A stretch of 60,000 nucleotides of DNA from Nymphaea colorata. Its lineage: Eukaryota; Streptophyta; Magnoliopsida; Nymphaeales; Nymphaeaceae. The stretch covers positions 17,129,716 through 17,189,715 of the forward strand of contig NC_045144.1 of assembly GCF_008831285.2 (NCBI RefSeq). The letters run 5' to 3'. The translations under genes and the position numbers were made by a program. Below are positions 10,781 to 22,300 of the stretch, piece by piece. How positions within the stretch are numbered: the stretch's first letter is position 1; each line of letters begins with the position of its first letter. The notes under the pieces are model-generated. The model made no database searches and was not told the DNA's origin. It was given only the letters and a program-made list of their open reading frames with translations.

Positions 10781-13318
10781 CATATTAAGAGCAAACATTT
10801 TACTCTCAACCTCTTTCCAAGGAATATGAACAACTGAAGAGCCCCATCTGCTGCAGAAGAGCTGCAAATGGTCAAAGATAGTTACACAATTGGATTTAAC
10901 AAATGAAGCAAGCATATTGAGACCAGATAAACAAGCATAATTCATATAATGATTCTCAAGGTCAGTTCAAAATCGATATATTATCAACAAATTGAAGATC
11001 TTGATTGAACAACTCCAATTCAGTTGTTTCAATTTATGTTGAATGACCTTTCAAATTGGTCAAGCCCGTCAATTTGATGGCTACCTTTCTATGGTACCTC
11101 TTGTTGCTTCATTAATTGAAAATAATTAATAAACCCCTGTTTGACATTGATCTACTAGTGGAAAATACTCATATTATCAACGGACAGGAATTCAATCCAC
11201 AGGGGCACAGACTTTCAATTAAGTTGTTAGGCTTAAATTTGGATATCAACAGATAAATTCATTCTTCTGGTATTAAATCAAGTACAAGTAATGAAATCAC
11301 AAGTAATATCTGTGAACATCACATTTTGATAAATTTTAACACAGTTTTGTAATTTTATGTAATACTTTTGAAATTTTAATTTCCGTATGCCTTTTATATT
11401 CTATATTTTTAAAAAGAATAATTTATCAATATTTTTTCAAAAAATTCTTGAAAAGATAACTAAAAACAAACAATGTAAGTATCAGATTATCTAAAAATAA
11501 TAAGTTTTTGTACTTGACAAACATAAAATGATAATTTGTAAAAACTTGCCTAAAGCTTTTGCCCATCTATTGCTAAAAACTATTAAACTGGTATAAAGAA
11601 TTTACAAAGAAAATACTTTTTAAAGTGAATTTAAACCTAAACATAAACAAACTCAAAGCTGCTATATATATTTAATGCTACCTTCTCTAAAGAAAAAAAT
11701 GATATAAATATACATTTCCATTTTCCATGTTACATTTTCAAATATTATATTTTTTGTTATTTTTCTTTTTCCGAGGGGCAAAACAAGAAGACAAAAAAAT
11801 TAGAGGGAACAATAAGATTAGATGGTCACTAAAGTAAATTACAGAACAGAGTCATAATAGCTTTCTTTTAAATTAAAAGAAAAGAGCAAGAGTGCAGGTG
11901 CACACCTGACCATAAAGTGGTTCCACTTAATAGCTTTCTTTTAAATTAAAAAAGAAAATTGCAGGGTGGGCAGGAGTGCACCTGACCATGAAGTTGTTCT
12001 ACCAGTGACAAAGCTGAAAAGGAAGCACAGACACACACACCACACACATGCATACACACACATATGGGAAAATTAGGTTTTGAGTCTCCTGACAATCCAC
12101 ACCACTCACTTATCACTTTCATTATTCTCCCCCAATAATTCAATGAGGAGAAAGATACAAAGAATCATGGGGTTGTTAAGATGTTCATGTTGGGTAGTAG
12201 ATGCAAATAGGGGCATTGTTTTCAACTGTTGTAATAATCAAAAGGCATATAGCTGTAGTAATCAAAAGGTGTAGAGCAAAGTCACGTCCCTACATTTTGA
12301 GAATTGTAAGTTGTAACCATTGAGCACCCCCTTCTTCTCCTTCCCTCATTTTTCTTGCAGAGATTGCGGTGACTGTAAAGTGGAATACAAGATATAACAT
12401 ATGTGCCATATATGAATATGTTAGGATCTAATTTCCCTGTACACATTAGTTTTTGACGACTCGGACCAATGTTATCCGTATCGTACGATACGAACGCGTA
12501 TCGTACGATACGTATCGTATAGGTCAAGAAAACCTATACGATACGTGTTTGAAACACGATACGCATCCATATCGTACGCGTATCGCCCGTATCGTACGAT
12601 ACGAGCAATACACCCCTGTATCGTACGATAGAGAAAACACATATTTCATTACTTTTTAAAAGTTTAAACACTCCTCCCCCTCTCTCTTCTTGTATTTAAA
12701 GACTCCAATAGATGTAGGAGGGAGAGATTTTGCCCATTTTCATAAAAAATAACCAAGGATTCATCAATTTGGGAGATATTATCGTTGAATCAGGAAAGAT
12801 AATAACTATATGTTTTGAACTTATAAAATTGTGATGTAATCTAAGTCCTAAAACTCCAAGTCCTAAGACTCTAAGTCCTAAGATTCTATAAAATTTTCAA
12901 GTTTAAAATCGTGATGGATGTTTATATGTTATTCTTGAAGATTTGATTTCTTATTTTTGAATGTGTCGTTGATACACATGAATGTTCCTTATGTATGATG
13001 ATCTTTTTTATATTTGAATACATTTTTCTTAATTTCTGATTTTTTGTTCATTTTTTCAGATTTTTAATGATTTTTCTCTATTTTTATGATTTTTAAATAT
13101 TTTTTAAAATTAAAAAATTCATTTTATGATACGCTACGCTACGTTTGCGATACGTTACAATACGGCGTATAGGTCGGCCCGACCGATACGGCGTATAGGT
13201 CGGCCCGACCAATATGCGATACGCTACGCCTTTTATAACATTGACTCGGACCACTTGATCTCTCATCCTCATCAAATGTTAGAGCATTCAATGAGAGGAG
13301 AAAGAGAGAGTTATCATG

Positions 13319-13356
<38 letters not shown>

Positions 13357-16300
13357 CATAGAGAAGTAAATCAATCCAACATTTTACAATCCTACAAACC
13401 CTACATGCGCCTCTATGACACACCCTTATCATGTCAGCATTACACCCTCTCCTTTTCACAGACGGGTAGTTAGAGTGTTTAGGACTGTGGATATGTGATT
13501 CAATTCACACAAACATATATATAATGACCTGCTAGTCATGCAGTCAAAACTTGCCAAATGAGATTGGGTGATCCAGCCAGCCTCTATGACACACCCTTAT
13601 TCAGCATATTACACTCTCTCCTTTTCACAGGGGTAGTTAGTGTGTTTAGGACTGTAATATATATGATTCAATTCACATACACACAAACATATACATAATG
13701 TCATGCCAGTCACACAGTGAAAACCTGCCAAATGACATTGGGTGATCAAGTCACACTCTGAAATACCAAATAAAAAAGGAAAGTATTGGTTTTGAAGTCT
13801 ATAACCAAATCTAATTCTGAGAAGCAACTAACTGAGATTCAATAATTGTTCTCACCAGCCAAATCAACATAATCAACATTCAGGATATTGTGATAGATAA
13901 TCTAGATTGACATTATGCTTGTGAGAATCACTTGACACAATCTGAGGGGTGTGACCTAATCTCATCCTAATTATATATTACAAAGACATAACATGGAAAA
14001 TAATGCCATAAATCATAGAAACAGATTACAACCATATTAAAATGTAGAAGATGTGGATGCCCAAATATACACCATGTCTCAATCTGGATCAGATCTCAAT
14101 TCAGACCCAAGATGTCATCACAATCAGCACTTGATATTTTGGATCCAGGTGCATCACATGCACCCAAAAGGAAAGTCGTTGGAAGACCCATAGACAAGCA
14201 CGTGGTCCAGTTGATCTATCGCAGGAAGAGCACAGATATTGCAGTAGAAAAAGTACCATTTTCCAAAAACATCCAGCATATATAAATAACGGAAATAATT
14301 TGACTATGTATGTGATACTGTGGGAGTAGTAGCCACAGACATTTCTATCGAGAGAAGACAAAATTGTCAATATCTAGTTAGGCTTTTATAGCTCTTCAAT
14401 CATTATCAAAATTAGATCAGCACTGCTCAACTCTAGTTATCTATCTAAATTCTACAGGGGTATTCCACTTTTTTTCCCCCTTTTCCTCGGGCGGAATATA
14501 ATACTTTCTAGAAGCAACTAGGGAACAAACGGTACATAGGCTTCCTAGTTTCTTAGGCAAATACAGCCTTAATAGGTTAAATGCATTTGAATGTGGAAGA
14601 AGCATACTACACAAAAACAAATTCTATTCAGCAGGAAAAAGCATCCCTAGATCCCACTATTTTTTAAAGATGATCCCCTTCTTGCTTCCGCAAGAAATGC
14701 CTTCTTTGACCAAGACTTTTATGTCCCACAAACTGGCCTCACACCTTCTGAAGCAATTATCAAGTGAAAACATCAGAATAAAAGTACAATTTTACACCTG
14801 CAGTGATTTCTAATTGCAGTTCAATTGTGCTATTTCCAGAATTTTTTTATATAGTTTACCTGATGCACAATGCATTTCTTGATCTCTACTGTGTATATTA
14901 TAGGTCCTGCATGTTAGGTTCAAGCTTTGCAAAATAGTACTGTTCAAGCTTTGCAAAATAGTACTGTTCAAGCTTTGCAAAATAGTACTGCACCTTTGCA
15001 TTTCGTTACTGGTTTGATATTCTTGTAGTAACATACTCACCTTAGTACCTGTTTTATTCATTTTAATAAAATTTTCAAATTTAACCATCAGAATGTACAT
15101 AAAATAATATTGGCAGACATGACATAAACAGGCTAACATAAAGCATATGTAAATGAGAACTTTGAAAAAACCAACGGAGTGTCTAAAGATATAAGTAAAA
15201 CATCATATTGAATTGAATGAGAATTGTAAAAGAGAGAGAACCTTCTGAACAAATGTGGAAGATCCTAAAAGGTGGCATATATCACCCAAAACCTCCTCTA
15301 TATTCATTCTAAATTGAATAAGACCATCAGGAACACTGTAAGCCCCATCGTCATCGAACTCATTGGAATCAACCTACAAAAAGACAAGCAATGGAAGCCA
15401 TTAATGATGAAAGGATCCATCAGAAAAAAGATTAGTTAGAAACGAAAACACATTGTCAGATGACTAATATGCGTCGCACAATAGAATTAACTTGGTACAA
15501 TTGCTAAAAATGTAGGACTCCTAAGCACAAAATCCAGCACTGAATTTTAAAGCACTTACTGAAGTAGCCAGCTTCCAATTATATACAAATGGAAATTACA
15601 TAATATTGAAACAGATAACTTTTATATACTACTTTATCTAACTAAATATTGCTGCTTAACCTATTAAATAGTGTCCATATTCAAGCATGGCCATGACTGA
15701 TCCTCTTTGCAGATTTAGCCGGAAAAATTATGATCCACAGCGAAAGTTAGGAGAATCATGGAAGAAGATATTGCTGCCTTAGATTTAACCACTATAATAA
15801 AAAATATAAATCAAGACTGCAGCGGAATTAAAAAATATCAGTATCATAGAAGTTGCCTTGGTCATGATTCACTTAAATAAGAGAAGGAATCAAACTGCAT
15901 TCAGCATCTGTATAAACAAAACACAAATCTTTTAGCTGTAAATCAGGTTCTCAAGAAGGAAAACTAGAATGACTGTCTAATCAAAGATCCCTAATTTCCA
16001 AAGCACAAATAATCATAAATAGTGAAAATCACCTGTGCACGTAATAAAAGAGCATCAAGTAATGCTGAGAAAATAGGTAAAAACATTTCCACGGCACTTT
16101 CTTTATTGCTTCCTTTGTCATTATCTGGCCCAAGAAGATAACTCGCCAGTGTGCACCTATTTAGACAAAAAATTCAGTGGAGAATAAAAGAAAAATGAAA
16201 CCCACCAATCAAACCTGAAGATATATTAAAAAAAATGACCAATAGGGGTTGAAACCAATCCAACTTTTATCTTTCCTGACTGATGCAAGTATCTGGCTGT

Positions 16301-19300
16301 TTATCATACAGATGGAACATTATCACTCGTCAGAAAGAAGGCCAAGCATACAAACCAGAATTGCAACGTCGAATCTGATATCTCCCAGTCTTCACTTGGA
16401 AATGCAACACAACTGCCAAAGCCCCAATATGAAGACAATGAATGAGTGCACAGCACATGAACTGGAAAGAGAAAAGACTTTGAAATAATCTAAAAAGTGG
16501 CACAATGACCATCTTTAAAATGGTCAGATTTGGATATCAAAGATGAATAGATTATTGTGCGGTCCCAACATGATTAAGGACTACACTCTGAACATGTTCA
16601 GTGACAGTAAGTGGTAACCTCAAAAGAGCATTTGCAAGCACAAGCGCTTCTGGACTTGCCTCAGCAATCAATCCCGGTGCCTGATTCATGATGAACATAA
16701 TATCACAAACCTATAAGAAATGGTTGGCTTCAAATGCAGTATATCCATCAAAGCAGGCTATTTGCAGACCAATTTACTCAACACAAAGTAAACATAAAAC
16801 CATTTACTGAAAGTAACCACCACGCCCAAAAACAAAAGAAACACATAATATTTTCAGCTAGGATGAAAAAAGTTCCTCACCGCTTGCCCAATTTCAGCCA
16901 TTAGGCATGCTAGACCACCGATAACCTTTTCATCTCCATTTGCCAAAGCAGGTTGAAGAAGAATTTCCTTGAACGACTGCACTCTAGAAAGCAACACCTG
17001 AGGCAAACCCTGAATTAAAAAACAAAACCGTAAGAAATAGAAGATGATGACAAAGATGACTCCACATTGTAATTATCTTATCCTCATCCAAATGACTGTT
17101 GCCATTCAGAAGGGCCCAGACTAGCTAAGAGGAAACTGCAAATTTTTTTATCCTCATCGGACTCTGACAAGAATCAATCAAAATCCAACAACATATGGCA
17201 GGGATTCAATCCACTTGCATTCTAAGTGAGTTTTCATATTGGATCAATGTTCTATGGGAATCAAGACTCATCCCAGTTGCGTCCAAAATGAGGCATCATA
17301 ATTTGATGAATGTTGTATGCAAAACATAAATTAATGAAACAAAACAAAAGGAAACTCCTCTCCGTGTTCCACTCACATCAATCAGACAAGAGGAACGCCA
17401 TGGGAGGGGAAACCAACTGTTCTTTTTCTTTCCTTTCTTTTCCAGGATCACATGCCTGGATTATGGTTTGGATTTAAGATTGAGATTTACATAAGAAATC
17501 CAAATGGAATGAGTAAGGGAAAAAGCACAATTAGACAACAAATGCATCTCAATATATGTAATTAAAGGTGACCAAGAAATCTTGAGGAAGGGTTTTATGT
17601 CATTCTAACATGGAACACAAAATAGCGTATGAGCATGTAAGTACAGTATACATTATAATTTTTAGAAAAATGTTATGGAAAAATTAAGAAGAAGAAATTT
17701 TTTTAAAGACAATCACAGTTACTTCCTAGCATAATTTTATCATTAAAGCTCCAAATATAGATACACCTTATATGCATGCAAACAGCCAAAACAGTAAACA
17801 CCATCCATACCTCATGTCGACTCACAAGTTCTGTAAGAACTTCAATAGCCAAATCAAATGAAGATGAGACCTGGACAAAGACAAAATCTGTTAATCAGCC
17901 AAATGCCCGTTGTTTCTACTATTAAAACATTTCAAACATGACCACTTCACTAAGGACAGAAAGGCCAACCATTAACAGGGTCATGCAATTAAATGTGGCC
18001 AGATTTAATTAAAATTTAACATGTGTAGTAAGGTTCTTAAACCCCTTCAAATATTTAAAGGACACAGCTACCAGATCAATGTTATACCAATCAGCTGCTC
18101 GTAAGCTTGTCTAAATGCTCAGTCAAGTTCCTGCCTTTATGTGCTTCTCTTTGACATATGCCAATACATTGTTATGATCTTATAAAGTACCTACTTCACA
18201 GAACTGTTATCAGGACCAAGAAACTCTGTGAAGGACACAGAAAATGGGATTCATAGACCCAACAGATTCAGGAAAGTGCAGAGTGAACACTATATGCTGA
18301 TTACATAGGTCATCACAAATCTCAGCCCATCAAGAAAATACAAATTCCATAAGCAAAGAATTTCCACTGGCCTCCTCAAAACTACAAGATTATGCTGCAA
18401 ACTTCAAGTACACAAACAGCACAAAGAAGAGAACATGTAATTTCAAAATTCTTATCAACAATTTAAGGCTTGCCGATTACAATTTTTTCCATTATAAATT
18501 CAATTACTAGCTTGACATGCTCCCCCTATATAAATTTTTCAAAACACATGGCCTTTTGTTGGTTGTGCCATTCCATAAATATGTTATCACATAGCTGTCC
18601 CATGCAAGGAAGTCAATGGATAGGTTTAAGAAGAAACACAGATAGCAGAAACCAGAAAATTGAATACCTGCATCGAATTATAAACAAAATTAAGCAGTGG
18701 ATGTGTTGGCAAGGAAGACGGAGTTAACTCAGCAAAACATCCAACACGCACCTGCAACATAATTAAGTGAAACATTGAATTATTTATAATGCATATCTCA
18801 CATTTAGAGTGTCCATGTTCCTATATCCTTTAAGAGACACATAACAAAATGAAATCTAGACCTCATGACAAAACTACCACCAGAAAAGTGATGATTAGCT
18901 ATAGTCTACTTCCTGCTTGAAATGTTGAGATAAATATGGCGTGGTAAGAGTGACGTTCGAGCCTCTAGCAGGGACACTAGGAAGAAATTTACTACCAGCT
19001 AGTACAATGAAAAGCCATGTAACTAACTGCAGTCCACGTCCTACTTGCAGTTTTGAGTCAAATATGGCCATGGAGAGAGTGACATGGTGAGGCTTGTAGT
19101 AGGGATGTGAACCAAAGAAGATGATACTGTCTTCAATAACAGGAGAAGCAGCATCAGGTGAAAGCTAAGTTTTAGTGTTACACAGTCAACCAAATCATGC
19201 TATACAAAATTGTTAGTCATACTGATCATGAGAGAAGGTACCATGTGCACAAGAACCATGGTTCATTTCCATTCTCTACTACCTGACATACTTCGGTGTG

Positions 19301-22300
19301 TCTCTCGTCCTCATCAGGATTTATCACAGGCTAGTGCAGCTGTATTAAACTGATAGGCTCATGGGTGGTTGACTGAGCTGAGCTAGCCAACAGCATGACC
19401 TAACACAGGCCTCATTCATGCCAGCCCATGAATGGGTGCGTTGCTATACGTACACACATACAGATGCATACATAAATACATATATAGCACAAATTGAATT
19501 CTTAATCCACAAATAAGACATCAAGACTTGCACCACTTCCATGAGCATTTCTTGTTAAATCTGACACACAGATGTTATCTACGTGGGCAACAGGATGATT
19601 TCTAAGGTTTTTTACACACAAAAATCACCTCCATGATTGTCAAAATTACTCATACTTTTACCTCTTGTCCCCAAACTAACCACATGAATGTGATTTTCAC
19701 ACCTTCTTCCATACCCAAAGTGGCTTTGTCACAAGATGAAATGATAAAAATCGAGTTAAAGTGTCCTTTTGAACCATTTCGGCTATTTTTTATAGATAGA
19801 TTGTAGTTGTCACTAGCGCAATATATGATTTCGTTGTGACATGGTCGAATTAAATGAACAAAGTTAGAACTAATTGTTATCATCAGTAAGAGTGTAGACA
19901 CAGAATTCCAAAGGCAACACTCATTTTAAAATTCACACTATAAATTTGCAGTAGCAGTTGATAAAATTAGCAAAAGTATCGCAACCTTTCCAAAGTACTG
20001 ATGAAGAAATTATACCATAGCAATATCATGATTATAGAAATAAATATCATAGCATTTCTGCAAGATTCTTGGGGAAAAAGATTCTATTGATATATTTTTA
20101 TGCATATAATTTCTATTTACGTTGTTTTTTTAAGGAACTTTTATGATCATCTCAGTATATTTTTGCAAGATACATATGTTAATACATATTATTTCACAGT
20201 CTTTCTCCTGTTTTTTCTATTTTTCAATTTTATTTCTATGAGATAAGAAACCTAGAAAAACCCACAATACAAATTTGATGAATGCGTAATGGTTGTTGGC
20301 TCCAAGGTTAGCTCTAGTTTTGTAATATGTGCCGCATTTCTCCAGTAATAACTGAGTTGCGGCAGCATTCAACGATCCAAACTTGTAATGGAAGACCATG
20401 CAGGTTAAACCATGACAAACAGAATATCATTCAACATCACAACTAAAAGGCTAAGCAATGCACATAAGATAAGGCAATTTGACTCACCCAGCTCAACAGA
20501 CATCTTAAAATTTTCCGGTTTCTCTCATGAAGTTGAACGCCATCAGCAGATCTCTGCTGAGACTGATGCATCAGGAAGTCAAGAACAGCATGGGTATGCG
20601 ATAAGAGCTGCCAGAGGAAAAATCAAACATAAATTAGGGACACCTAATGCAACATAACGGGAAAACATCCACTTCCTACAGCAATAACAAGCACAAGATA
20701 GATTAAGGAAGAGAAAAAAAATCTAAAGATCTTCAAAAGTAGAGAGGGATATAGATGTTCGAACCAAAGGTGGAAAAAAAGAGCACCCATATCCATAAAA
20801 TCTTGAGCAAAACAAATGTAAACAATTACGGACCTCTTGACCCAATTGCCACCTAGTAGAGGAACTTAGCTTATTGTTCTTATACTGGTCCTCAATAACT
20901 TCTTCAGGAAGAACTGTCAACATTTCTAGCACTGCAATATCACCATTGCCTTGTAGTTGAAGTTCCTGAAGACTTGAAAAGAGTTGCTCAATAGGCTTCT
21001 TATGTTCCACCGCACAAAGGACAAGTGCAGCTAATGCAAGGCAGATTTGAGTTAACAGCTGTAATAACAAAATGACAAAGATGGCATCATGGTAATCTCT
21101 CAAGTTTAATCAATGAGAGAGAAACAAAATCCAAGAAGCTTGACATTTTATTAAAGGCAAGAGATTTTACTATCAGCACACAGATGCAAACACTTTTTTA
21201 GAAGATAAAGTACCTGATGAGGACCCAAACTGAACCTTTTTGCGGCAAGGAGGAGAGAGCTCAAAAGAGCATCTTTAGCCCCTATATGCAAGTAAGTTCC
21301 TTCAGTCTGGATCTGTGGTGACAAGAAAATAATACATGTGTAAGAAGAAGCCGTTGCAGTATGTCAAAAAACTACAGAAATAACTAACTAATAACACTTT
21401 AAGCATAATGTACAGTACCATTAAAACATTCATGAATTCAGTATTAGAAAATCAATGTACTATATATATATATATATATATGTATGTATATAATATGTCA
21501 TTATGTGTGTACATTACTGTTATATATGTGTTTAATGTTTATACAGATTTGATCAAATACATATATATTATATAATATGGCATGTGTGTGTATAATAATG
21601 TACAGGTGTATATAGGAGTCAACGCATTTCATTGTCACACAAATATCACTTTTGGGTATTAAATGGCAAGGTTTTTTAGAGTTGTTTTCTTGGGAAAATA
21701 TTGGGAAAATCTCACTAAGCTTTAAAAAGTTAAAAAAGGAAACATTCTAAAAATAGCATGTGAAAATAAAAACTAGTAACCTAAAAATGTAAAAATGCAA
21801 AAAAAAACAAAAAATTGAAAAAACAAAACAAACGTGAAAATAACGTGGTTTTTTTCATTTTTACATTTTTTTCAAAAAAATGTGTTTTTCCCCTTTTTTC
21901 AGCTGAGCTGTTTTTAATTTTTTGTTTTTTGCATTTTTTCAAATAAAATGTATTTTCTCCGAAATGATACTTTTTTTTCTTATTTATTTGTAATTATGTT
22001 GTTTTTATTTTTATTTTCTTGGGTTTCAGTCTGGTCAGGTTTAGGCTTTGACCAGACTTATCTAGCCATTGGACCGTTTCAAGGTTCAACAGCTCTATTT
22101 GGAGCCATTGAAACAGCTCCAACGGCTAGCTCTTGCTAGCTCTATTCTACTTTATAAATAAGGGAATTCTCCTCATTGTAATGTTTCCCCATGCCAATAT
22201 TATTCTTTCTTAATAATATTCAGCTTTTATGTAACTTAGTGCACTTTTCATCATTAAGAGTGAACTTTCTTGAATTTGTCTCATTGTGTGCTATTTGTTG

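Noticed and set aside
14810-15139. Minus-strand 109-codon frame containing the 24-bp repeats
   Set aside because: It matches no importin segment, and the flanking exons join in frame without it.
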